NCBI GenBank assembly: GCA_003133645.1
Contig: PKYI01000200.1
Span: 1 to 64,000 of the forward strand
Direction of reading: 5' to 3'
Source of the DNA: Acidobacteriota bacterium
GTDB taxonomy: Bacteria; Acidobacteriota; Thermoanaerobaculia; Thermoanaerobaculales; Thermoanaerobaculaceae
DNA length: 64,000 nucleotides
Shown here piece after piece: positions 49,448-58,322 of the stretch. The position numbers were made by a program, and so were the translations under genes. The notes under the pieces were generated by a model. That model saw only the letters and a program-made list of their open reading frames with translations. It ran no database searches and was not told the DNA's origin. Numbering within the stretch: the first letter of the stretch is position 1; the number at the start of each line of letters is the position of its first letter.

Positions 49448-50764
49448 CTACGTCACCACCTTGCGGACCAGCTCCTCGATGACGCCGGGCTCGATCTCCT
49501 CGAGCTCGTACGTGACCTCGGCGATCGGCTTGTTGGTCTTGAGGATGCGCGTGAGGTCGATCGGCGTGCCCTCGACCACGACATCGCACGGGGTCGCGTT
49601 GATGGTCGCCTCGAGGTCCGCGATCTGCTGGTCGGAGTAGCCCATCGCCGGCAGGATCGCCCCGGAGTTCGGGTACTTCTTGTAGGTTGCGGCGATCGTC
49701 CCCACCGCGTACGGCTTCGCGTCCACGATCTCGGAGGCGCCCGCGCTCTTCGCGGCGAACCAACCCGCACCGTAAGTCATGCCGCCGTGCGTGAGCGTTG
49801 GACCGTCCTCGACCACGAGCGCGCGCTTGCCCTTGATAAGCTCGGGCTTGTCCACGGTGATCTTCGAGGCGCACTTGATCACGCGCGCCGTCGGGTTGTG
49901 TCGCTTGCAGTTCTCCAGCACCTCCTCGACCTTGACCGGGTCGGCCGTCTGGACCTTGTTGATGATCAGGAGGTCGGCCATGAGGAAGTTGGACTCGCCC
50001 GGGTAGTACGTCAGCTCGTGGCCGGGACGGTGCGGGTCGACGAGCGTAATCAAGAGGTTGGGCTTGTAGAACGACGTGTCGTTGTTGCCGCCGTCCCAGA
50101 GGATCACGTCGGCTTCCTTCTCCGCCTCGCGCAGGATCATCTCGTAGTCCACGCCGGCGTAGACGATGAAGCCGTTGTCGATGTGCGGCTCGTACTCCTC
50201 GCGCTCCTCGATCGTGCACTCGTGCGTGTCGAGGTCGGCGTACGTCTCGAAGCGCTGGCACGCCTGCTTCGCGAGGTCGCCGTAAGGCATCGGGTGGCGG
50301 ATCGCGACGACCTTCTTCCCCATCGCCTTGAGGATGCGCGACACGTAGCGGGTGGTCTGCGACTTGCCGACGCCGGTGCGCACGGCGCAGATCGCGATCA
50401 CGGGCTTGGTCGACGCGATCATCGTGCGCTGCACCGAGCAGACGCCGAAGTTCGCGCCCCACGCGATGACGTGGCTGCCCTTGTCCATCACGTACTGATG
50501 TGGAACGTCGGAGTAGGAGAACCAGACGTCGTCGATCGCATTCTCCTTGACCAGCTTCTCGAGATCGCTTTCCGGGAAGATCGGAATCCCCTTCGGGTAC
50601 AGCTTGCCCGCAAGGGACGGCGGGTACTCCCGACCCTCGATGTCGGGGATCTGGGTGGCTGTGAACGCCACCACTTCCACTTCCGGGTTGTCCCGGAAGA
50701 GGCAGTTGAAGTTGTGGAAGTCCCGTCCGGCGGCTCCCATGATCACGACCTTACGCTTCGCCAT
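49448..50764 (-). CDS. Cyclic 2,3-diphosphoglycerate synthetase-like P-loop protein
   Basis: MAKRKVVIMGAAGRDFHNFNCLFRDNPEVEVVAFTATQIPDIEGR...AVRTGVGKSQTTRYVSRIL. Confidence 0.8.
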   Translation of the reverse strand: MAKRKVVIMGAAGRDFHNFNCLFRDNPEVEVVAFTATQIPDIEGREYPPSLAGKLYPKGIPIFPESDLEKLVKENAIDDVWFSYSDVPHQYVMDKGSHVIAWGANFGVCSVQRTMIASTKPVIAICAVRTGVGKSQTTRYVSRILKAMGKKVVAIRHPMPYGDLAKQACQRFETYADLDTHECTIEEREEYEPHIDNGFIVYAGVDYEMILREAEKEADVILWDGGNNDTSFYKPNLLITLVDPHRPGHELTYYPGESNFLMADLLIINKVQTADPVKVEEVLENCKRHNPTARVIKCASKITVDKPELIKGKRALVVEDGPTLTHGGMTYGAGWFAAKSAGASEIVDAKPYAVGTIAATYKKYPNSGAILPAMGYSDQQIADLEATINATPCDVVVEGTPIDLTRILKTNKPIAEVTYELEEIEPGVIEELVRKVVT

Positions 50765-50868
50765 ATCCACCTCCTGTAGGTGCCGGCGTCTCCAAAACGC
50801 CGGGGCTCGGTATGGCGTACCGAGCTGCTCCGCCGGGTAAGGCTGAACCGGCGGCAAATTTCGGATCT

Positions 50869-50928
50869 CGGGGTTCGGGGTTTGGGGTTCGGGAACAACG
50901 AATCCCGGGCCCCGAGCCCCGAGCCCCG
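50869..50928. repeat. Long inverted repeat built from GGGGTTC-like heptads
   Basis: Arm cggggttcggggtttggggttcggg (50869-50893) pairs with cccgggccccgagccccgagccccg (50904-50928). Confidence 0.75.
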
Positions 50929-50932
50929 TTTC

Positions 50933-52465
50933 TCACTCCCACTCGATCGTGCCGGGGGGCTTGGACGTGACGTCGTACACCACCCGGTTGATCCCCCGCA
51001 CCTCGTTGACGATCCGCCGCGCCACCCGATCGAGCACCTCGGGCGGAAAGCGGTACCAGTCGGCGGTCATGAAGTCCTCGGTGGTCACGGCTCGCAGCGA
51101 GGCGACGTTCTCGTACGTGCGCTGGTCGCCCATCACGCCGACGCTGCGCACCGGCAGCAGCACGGTGAGCGCCTGAGCGATCTCGCGGTAGAGCCCCGCG
51201 GCGCGGATCTCGTCCATGAAGATCGCGTCCGCCCGCTGCAGCAGCGACACGCGCTCGGGCGTGACCTCGCCCAGGACACGTACACCGAGCCCCGGGCCCG
51301 GGAACGGGTGCCGCCAGACGAACTCCTCGGGAAGCCCGAGCGCCTCGCCCAGCCGCCGGACCTCGTCCTTGAACAGGTCGCGCAGCGGTTCCACCAGCGC
51401 CAGGCCCAGCCGCTTCGGGAGCCCGCCGACGTTGTGGTGCGTCTTGATCGTTGCCGACGGCCCGCGCACCGAGGTGGACTCGATCACGTCCGGGTAGAGC
51501 GTGCCCTGGGCGAGGAACCTCGCGTCCGGGAAGCGCTTCGCCTCCTCCTCGAACACGGCGATGAACTCGTGGCCGATCCGGCGCCGCTTCTCCTCCGGGT
51601 CCTCGACCCCGGCCAGGGTGGTGAAGAACCGTTCGGCGGCGTTGACCCGGTCAACCGCGAGCCCGAAGGCGGCGAACCGCGACTGCACCTTGTCGCCCTC
51701 GCCCAGGCGCAGGAGGCCGGTGTCGACGAAGATTGGCGCGGTCCGCTCCCCCACCGCCTCGCGGCACAGCAGGGCCGTGACGGAGGAGTCCACGCCCCCC
51801 GACAGCGCGACGATAATCCGTCCCTCCCGGACCTGCTCGCGGATCCGGGCCACGGAGTCGCGGCGGATCTCCGCCGGCGTCCAGTCGCGGCGGGCGCCGC
51901 AGATGTTGACGAAGTTGAGGAGGATCCGGCGGCCGAGTTCGGTGTGGTTCACCTCGGGGTGGAACTGGATCCCGTAGAAACGCCGCGCCTCGTCGGCCAT
52001 CGCCGCCGCCGGCGCGTTGTCCGTCTTGCCGACCGCCGTAAAGCCGGCGGGCAGCCGCGTGACCCGGTCGCCGTGCGACATCCACACCCGCTGCGTCGCC
52101 CTGGTGCCGGCGAACAGCGGGCACGCCAGGTCCGCGTCCAACTCGGCGGCGCCGTACTCCCTGCTGCCCGCCGGCTCGACCTGGCCGCCGAGCAGGTGCG
52201 CCATCGCCTGCTGCCCGTAGCACAGCCCAAGCACGGGCACGCCGAGCGCGAACACGCCCGGGTCGGGGCGGATGGCGCCCTCCTCGTAGATCGAGGCGGG
52301 GCCGCCCGAGAGCACGATCCCGATCGGGGCGAGCGCTGCGATGTCCCGGGCCGGCGCGTCGCCACGCCGGATCTCGCTGAAAACGCCCAACTCGCGCACC
52401 CTGCGCGCGATGAGCTGGGTGTACTGGGAGCCGAAGTCGAGGATCAGCAGCGTTTCATGAGCCAT
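50933..52465 (-). CDS. guaA: GMP synthase (glutamine-hydrolysing)
   Basis: LLILDFGSQYTQLIARRVRELGVF...LCYGQQAM...ALSGGVDSSVTALL...SKPPGTIEWE. Confidence 0.96.
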   Translation of the reverse strand: MAHETLLILDFGSQYTQLIARRVRELGVFSEIRRGDAPARDIAALAPIGIVLSGGPASIYEEGAIRPDPGVFALGVPVLGLCYGQQAMAHLLGGQVEPAGSREYGAAELDADLACPLFAGTRATQRVWMSHGDRVTRLPAGFTAVGKTDNAPAAAMADEARRFYGIQFHPEVNHTELGRRILLNFVNICGARRDWTPAEIRRDSVARIREQVREGRIIVALSGGVDSSVTALLCREAVGERTAPIFVDTGLLRLGEGDKVQSRFAAFGLAVDRVNAAERFFTTLAGVEDPEEKRRRIGHEFIAVFEEEAKRFPDARFLAQGTLYPDVIESTSVRGPSATIKTHHNVGGLPKRLGLALVEPLRDLFKDEVRRLGEALGLPEEFVWRHPFPGPGLGVRVLGEVTPERVSLLQRADAIFMDEIRAAGLYREIAQALTVLLPVRSVGVMGDQRTYENVASLRAVTTEDFMTADWYRFPPEVLDRVARRIVNEVRGINRVVYDVTSKPPGTIEWE

Positions 52466-52580
52466 AGGCGGGCTGCAACACAGCCCGCGGCATGCTACCA
52501 GCCCGGCCCGAACCCGGCAACCACGCACGCCGGCGCGGCCCGCCAAGCCGTTTGTCTCCGGCCCGGCCCGACGAGAGGCG

Positions 52581-53750
52581 TCAGAGGTCCCGCAACGCCG
52601 ACGCGACCGGGCGGCGCGCGGCACGGATCGCCGGGGGAACGCCGCCGACGAGGCCCATGAGGAGGGAGAACACGATCCCCTCGCCGAGCAGCGCCGGCGT
52701 GATCCGGAAGGCGAACGCCAGGTGCGAGAACGTCTGCCAGTTCATCGTGCCCGTCGTGAGGCCGTTGATGGGGAGCCCGGCGAGACACCCGAGCACGCCC
52801 CCCACCAGCGCGATGAGGAGCGCCTCGATGAGAAACGAGAACACCACCGCCGCGCTGCCGAACCCCAGGGCCCGCATCGTGGCGATCTCGCGCGAGCGCT
52901 CCGAGACCGCCGAGTACATCGTGTTGAGCGCGCCGAACACGGCGCCGATCCCCATCACGATGGCGACGAGGAACCCCAGCACCCGGATGAGCCTGGTGAG
53001 CGTGCGCGACTGCCTCTCGTAGTACGACGTCTCACGCTCGACCTGGACCGACAGGCGCGGATCGGCGGTCAGGGCGTCCTTGAACACCGCGAACGCCGCC
53101 GGCGAGTCCAGGCGCGCCGTGACCGACTGGAACACATTTCCGGGCCGCTTGTAGACCTGGTTCAGGACGTTGGCGTCGCACCAGATCTCCGAGTCGAAGG
53201 CGCTGCCGCCGGCGTCGAAGACCCCGACCACGGTCCACGTCCCGCCGCCGAACCGGACCGTCGAGCCGAGGTCGAACCCTGCGTACGAGTCGAGCGCGTT
53301 GCGGCCGACGACGAGTTCCGCGAGGCCGGGTTCGAAGAACCTGCCCCGAACGATCCGGATGTTGTCGCGAACCTGCATCGCCCTGGCCGACACGCCCCTC
53401 ACCTGGGCGTTGGCCACGGTCCCGCTCGACTTAAGCTTGAAGCCGGCGATGACGACCACCTCGCCCGACACCAGCGGGCCGCGGGCGTCGCGCGCCACCC
53501 CGGGTGCGTTCTCGATGACGTGCAGCTCGTCGAGCGTCACCGCGCTGACCATCTCCGAATCGGCGCCGGCCCGGCGTACGATCGCGTTGCGCGGCGAGCC
53601 CGAGGCGACCAGCGTCGCCCGGAAACCGTGCGCCATCGCCAGCATCGCGACGAACACGCCGACCGTGCCGGCGATACCGAGCACCGCCACGACCGCCGAC
53701 GTCCAGCGCTGGAGCACGCTCCGGACGTTGTAGGCAAAGGGTATCGCCAT
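52581..53750 (-). CDS. MacB/FtsX-family ABC transporter permease
   Basis: Periplasmic domain with C-terminal FtsX-type TM region (SERSREIATMRALGFG). Confidence 0.88.
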   Translation of the reverse strand: MAIPFAYNVRSVLQRWTSAVVAVLGIAGTVGVFVAMLAMAHGFRATLVASGSPRNAIVRRAGADSEMVSAVTLDELHVIENAPGVARDARGPLVSGEVVVIAGFKLKSSGTVANAQVRGVSARAMQVRDNIRIVRGRFFEPGLAELVVGRNALDSYAGFDLGSTVRFGGGTWTVVGVFDAGGSAFDSEIWCDANVLNQVYKRPGNVFQSVTARLDSPAAFAVFKDALTADPRLSVQVERETSYYERQSRTLTRLIRVLGFLVAIVMGIGAVFGALNTMYSAVSERSREIATMRALGFGSAAVVFSFLIEALLIALVGGVLGCLAGLPINGLTTGTMNWQTFSHLAFAFRITPALLGEGIVFSLLMGLVGGVPPAIRAARRPVASALRDL

Positions 53751-53753
53751 CGC

Positions 53754-54893
53754 TCAGACCCTCCGCAGCGCGTCCACGACCTCGAGCCGCATCGCCGAGA
53801 CCGCCGGCAGCGCGCCCGCGGCCGCGCCGACGGCGAGAGCGAGGCCGAACCCGAGCCCGACCGAGCTCCACGGCAGGTAGAACGACGCCAGCATGCCGCG
53901 GGTCGGGTCGCCCCCGAGGGTGAACAGCTTGGCGAATGCGAGGCCGAGCACGCCGCCCAGGCCTGCGATCAGGACCGCCTCGACAAGCACGAGGCCGAGG
54001 ATGTCCGGGTTCGAGAACCCCACCGTTTTGAGGACCGCGAACTCCGCCGTTCGCTCGCGGACGGCGATCGCCATTGTGTTCCCGGTGACCAGCAGGAGCG
54101 TGAAGAACACCACCGCGCCGATCGTCAGGACCAGGAGACCGATATTCCCCATCTGCTTCGCGAACGACGCGGCAAACGCCTTTTCGGTCTGCGTCAGCGT
54201 CTCGTATGGGGAGTTCGCGAAACCGCCGTCGATCGCCTCGGACACCCTCACAGCGTCGTCGGGGTTCGTCAACTTGACGACATACCAGCCGACCGTGCCC
54301 TTGCCGAACCGCCTCTGTTCTTCGAGGTAGTCGTAGCGGAACAGCATCTGTCCGGTGTCCACATCGGGCCGGTTCCCCTCGTAAACGCCGTCGAGGTTGA
54401 ACTCCCACGTCCCCGTCCAGATCGTGCCCCGCAGCGGGATGCGGTCCCCGACCTTCCACCCGAAACGCTTCGCCAGGGAGCGCCCCACGAGGCACCCCTG
54501 GCGGTCGCGCATCAAATTCGCGAGCTGCTCCTTGGGGACCACGTACTCCGAGTAGACCTTGAACCATGTGTCCCTGTCCACCGCAAACTGCGGGAAGAAG
54601 TTGCGTTCGTCCTGGTAGACGCCGCCGAACCAGGTCGCGAAGGTCACGGCGGCCACTCCGGACGCCTGCAGGAGCCGGTCGCGATAGGAGTACGGCAGCG
54701 GCATGATCAGCGAGGTCTTGTTGATCACCGTGAGGCGGTCGACCCCCGCGACGTCCGCCCCGCCGGAGAAGGCGCCGCGGATCGTCACCAGAAGACCGAA
54801 CAGGAAGAGCGCCACCGCGAACGACCCGATGGTCAAGGTGGTGCGCAGCTTCTTCCTCGCCAGGTTCGCCCACACCAGGCCGACGAACCTCAT
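53754..54893 (-). CDS. MacB/FtsX-family ABC transporter permease
   Basis: MRFVGLVWANLARKKLRTTLTIGSFAVALFLFG...VRERTAEFAVLKTVGF. Confidence 0.88.
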   Translation of the reverse strand: MRFVGLVWANLARKKLRTTLTIGSFAVALFLFGLLVTIRGAFSGGADVAGVDRLTVINKTSLIMPLPYSYRDRLLQASGVAAVTFATWFGGVYQDERNFFPQFAVDRDTWFKVYSEYVVPKEQLANLMRDRQGCLVGRSLAKRFGWKVGDRIPLRGTIWTGTWEFNLDGVYEGNRPDVDTGQMLFRYDYLEEQRRFGKGTVGWYVVKLTNPDDAVRVSEAIDGGFANSPYETLTQTEKAFAASFAKQMGNIGLLVLTIGAVVFFTLLLVTGNTMAIAVRERTAEFAVLKTVGFSNPDILGLVLVEAVLIAGLGGVLGLAFAKLFTLGGDPTRGMLASFYLPWSSVGLGFGLALAVGAAAGALPAVSAMRLEVVDALRRV

Positions 54894-55618
54894 GCCCCAA
54901 CCCCCGCGGAAACGGAACCTTCCACGAGCACGCCCTTGTCGAGGTGGAGCACGACCCCGGCGCGCTCCGCGGCGCGCGGGTCGTGCGTGACCATCAGGAT
55001 GGTCTTGCCGTGCTCGTGGACGAGGCGGCCGAGCAGCTCCATGATCTCGTCGGCGCTCTTGCGGTCGAGGTCGCCGGTGGGTTCGTCGGCGAGAAGGAAC
55101 GTCGCGTCGGCGACGATCGCCCGGGCGATGGCGACGCGCTGTTCCTGGCCGCCCGAAAGCTGGCGCGGGTAGTGGTCCATCCGGTCCAGGAGCCCGACCA
55201 CACCGAGGGTGGCCTCGACGTGCCTCCGGCGCTCGCCCTTCGAGAGCCTCGTGAGCAGCAGCGGCAGCTCGACATTGCCGAACGCCGTGAGCACCGGGAT
55301 CAAGTTGTACATCTGGAAGATGAAACCGACGTGGCGGGCCCGCCACGCGGTGAGCTTGGCGGCGGACATGTGGGTGATCTCGTCGCCCGCCACCGTGATG
55401 CTCCCCGACGTCGGCAGGTCGAGGCCGCCGAGCAGGTTCAGGAGGGTGGTCTTGCCCGAACCGGACGGGCCCATGAAGGCGACGAACTCGCCTCTCTCGA
55501 CGTCCAGGTTGAGGCCCTGCAGGACATGGATCTCCTCGCTGCCGCGCCGGTACTTCTTGTCCAGGTCGCGCACCCGGATGAGGCCGGTGCCGTTCCCCGT
55601 GCCATCCACTCTGACCAT
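54890..55618 (-). CDS. LolD/MacB-type ABC transporter ATP-binding protein
   Basis: GPSGSGKTTLLNLLGGLD, LSGGQEQRVAIARAI, LLADEPTGDLD. Confidence 0.94.
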   Translation of the reverse strand: MVRVDGTGNGTGLIRVRDLDKKYRRGSEEIHVLQGLNLDVERGEFVAFMGPSGSGKTTLLNLLGGLDLPTSGSITVAGDEITHMSAAKLTAWRARHVGFIFQMYNLIPVLTAFGNVELPLLLTRLSKGERRRHVEATLGVVGLLDRMDHYPRQLSGGQEQRVAIARAIVADATFLLADEPTGDLDRKSADEIMELLGRLVHEHGKTILMVTHDPRAAERAGVVLHLDKGVLVEGSVSAGVGA

Positions 55619-55696
55619 GCCGACCTCCGTCCGGTGCGGGGCCGAGGCTTGCCCCCGCGACCTCGCCCCTCACGCCGCAAGTCTCACGCCTCTCGC

Positions 55697-56920
55697 CTAC
55701 TTCACCTTCACCCTATGCCCGTCGCGCAGAGCTGCGGTTGAGGTCACCACGACCTCGTCGCCGGCCGCGACGCCCGCCGTCACCTCGACGTCGGAGCCGG
55801 AAGCCGCGCCCACGCTCACGGTGCGCCGTTCCAACACCCCTTGGCGGACCACGAACACGACCTGCCTGCCGTCAACCTGATGCACCGCCGCGTTCGGGAT
55901 CAAAACGCTGGGGGTGGCCCTGGCGCCGGCCGTCTCGTCGGCCAGAAATGAGACCTTCACCCCCATGTCCGGCAGGATCCGCGGGTCGAGCTTGTCGAGC
56001 GAGACGCGCACCTTCACGGTGGCCTTCTGCCGGTCGGCCGTCGGGATGACCGTCCGCACCTTCGCCGGGATGTGCCACTCCGGGTAGGCGTCGAGCACGG
56101 CGTCCACCCGCTGTCCGGGAACGACCCGGGCGATGTACGACTCGTTGACGTCGACCTCGATCTCGAGCGAGGCCATGTCCACGATCGTCGCGATCCCGGT
56201 GCGGGTGAACCCGCCCCCGGCCGAGAGCGGCGAGACCATCTCGCCGCGCTGCGCGTCCTTCGATACCACCATCCCGGAGAACGGCGCCCGCACCGTGCAG
56301 TTCTCCACGTCCTGCCGGGCCACCCCGATCTCGGCGTCGGCGGCGCGAACCTGCGCCCTCGCTGCGGCGATCTGCGCCCGCAGGCTCTCCGCAGTGGTGC
56401 GCGCGAGGTCCAACGCCTGGGCGGTCGCAACGCCCTCCCTTTCGAGATCGAACTGGCGCTTCTCCTCGCGCTCCGCGTTGGCGAGGTTCACCTCGAGGTT
56501 CTCGATCTGGGCGGCGGTCGCGTCGCGCGCCGTGCGGGAGGCCAGTAGGCGCCGATTCGCGTCGGAGTCGTCGAGGCGAGCCAGGAGCTGCCCCTCAGCG
56601 ACCTCCATCCCCTCGTCCACGTAGACGTCCACGACGCGCGCCGTGATCTTGGCGGCCACCGTGGCGCGGCGGCGCGGAGTGATGTAGCCGCTGGCGTTCA
56701 GCAGCGCGATCGCACCGCCGGGAGCCGGCCTCGCCGCAGCCGTCTCCACAACCGGGGTCCGGCCGAGGAGCGCCCAGCCCACCACCCCCGCCACGGCCAG
56801 CGCGACGATCGCGAGAACGGCGACGATCCATCCCTTGCCGCCGCCCCTTGGGCTGCGGGCACGGTCGTCGATCTTCAGTGCGGAAAGGTCCACTCCCCCG
56901 GAACCCGTGCTCTCGGCCAT
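55697..56920 (-). CDS. HlyD/RND-type periplasmic adaptor
   Basis: N-terminal TM, barrel-sandwich hybrid (VYVDEGMEVAEGQLLARLDD), coiled coil, VRAPFSGMVV. Confidence 0.9.
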   Translation of the reverse strand: MAESTGSGGVDLSALKIDDRARSPRGGGKGWIVAVLAIVALAVAGVVGWALLGRTPVVETAAARPAPGGAIALLNASGYITPRRRATVAAKITARVVDVYVDEGMEVAEGQLLARLDDSDANRRLLASRTARDATAAQIENLEVNLANAEREEKRQFDLEREGVATAQALDLARTTAESLRAQIAAARAQVRAADAEIGVARQDVENCTVRAPFSGMVVSKDAQRGEMVSPLSAGGGFTRTGIATIVDMASLEIEVDVNESYIARVVPGQRVDAVLDAYPEWHIPAKVRTVIPTADRQKATVKVRVSLDKLDPRILPDMGVKVSFLADETAGARATPSVLIPNAAVHQVDGRQVVFVVRQGVLERRTVSVGAASGSDVEVTAGVAAGDEVVVTSTAALRDGHRVKVK

Positions 56921-57199
56921 CCTGCCGCTCCTCCTCGTCACGGCCGCGGGCGCCCGTGGGCTTTCCGGCTCCCACTTGACGCCGTAGCGCCCCGCCATGA
57001 TACGCACGCGCCGCCTGGTTTTGGCCGCGTCAGGATTTTGAGGAGCGCCCCCGTCGCGCGCCGCCAGTCCGACCAGCGGAATCGACAAGCGGTCGCGTGG
57101 TTGGCGCATTCCGTGGGGCGTGCCGCCGGACGCCGCGAGCCTTCGCCGCCTTGCCGGGCTAGAATGCCGGAGCTGAGAGCTTTGTCCGAGGGAGGGTGC

Positions 57200-58156
57200 A
57201 TGTCGCTCGAGCTGGCTCGTGAGGTGCTGACGACGGAGGCAGAGGCGATCCTGCGCCTCCGGGATCGGCTCGACCACACCTTCCTTCAAGCCGTGGAGCT
57301 GCTCGTCGGCTGCCAGGGGCGGGTCGTTTGGACCGGGATGGGCAAGTCCGGGATCATCTGTCGCAAGCTCGCGGCCACGATGGCCTCGACCGGCACGCCG
57401 GCGTTGTTCCTGCACCCCGCTGAGGCGATCCACGGTGACATCGGAATGGTCGCCGCCGGCGACGTCGTCGTGGCGGTCTCGAACTCCGGCGAGACCGGCG
57501 AGCTGGTCCAGCTCATGGAGTACCTCAAGCGCCTCGACAACCGGCTGATCGCGATCACCTCCAACCCGTCCTCCACGCTCGCGGGTCACGCCGACGTCCA
57601 CCTCAACCTGGGTGTCGACCGGGAGGCGTGCCCCCTCAATCTGGCGCCGACGGCCTCGACGACTGCGGCGCTGGCCCTGGGCGACGCCCTCGCGATGGCC
57701 GTCTCCGTGCGCAAGGGGTTCAAGCCGGAAGACTTCGCCCAGCTCCACCCGGGCGGGAAGCTGGGCAGAAAGCTGCTCACGGCGGGCGACCTCATGCACG
57801 CCGGCGAGGCGGTCCCGCGGGTGGCCGCCGACACGCCGATGAAGGATGTGATCTACGAGATGTCGCGCAAGGGACTCGGAATCACGACCGTGCAGGACGG
57901 CGACGGCCGGCTGCTCGGGGTGATCACCGACGGCGACCTGCGGCGCCTGATGGAGGCCGACCCCGACCCCCTCGCCCACCGCGCCGCCGAGGTGATGCAC
58001 CCGGGGGGCGTGACGATCGCGCCCGGGACGCTCGCGACCGGCGCCCTGCGTCTGCTCGAGACCCGGCGGATCACGTCGCTCATCGTAGCCGGCCCGGACG
58101 GCCGCGTGGCCGGGATGGTGCACATCCACGACCTCTGGGGCGTCGGTCTGTTCTGA
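57200..58156 (+). CDS. kdsD: Arabinose-5-phosphate isomerase (SIS + CBS domains)
   Basis: GMGKSGIICRKLAATMASTGTPALFLHPAEAIHGDIGMV...tandem CBS. Confidence 0.93.
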   Translation: MSLELAREVLTTEAEAILRLRDRLDHTFLQAVELLVGCQGRVVWTGMGKSGIICRKLAATMASTGTPALFLHPAEAIHGDIGMVAAGDVVVAVSNSGETGELVQLMEYLKRLDNRLIAITSNPSSTLAGHADVHLNLGVDREACPLNLAPTASTTAALALGDALAMAVSVRKGFKPEDFAQLHPGGKLGRKLLTAGDLMHAGEAVPRVAADTPMKDVIYEMSRKGLGITTVQDGDGRLLGVITDGDLRRLMEADPDPLAHRAAEVMHPGGVTIAPGTLATGALRLLETRRITSLIVAGPDGRVAGMVHIHDLWGVGLF

Positions 58157-58322
58157 CCGTTCGGGGGCCGGCAACGCCCGCGGCGCCGGCGACCGGGGAC
58201 CGGCCGAGCGGGACCACTTGTCAGCCGGCGGTAACCGAGGCACAATGAACCAGCGTTCAGTCGCGGCGGTTTTTGGGGGATCCACATCCGCTGGCCAGCC
58301 GGGACGGGCAAAGGAGATATCC

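Noticed and set aside
50869-50928. CRISPR-like repeat
   Set aside because: Contiguous 7-nt G-rich heptads with no spacers and no cas genes.
52722-55172. 816-aa plus-strand ORF across the ABC transporter operon
   Set aside because: Antisense to well-supported permease and ATPase genes; no domain signal.
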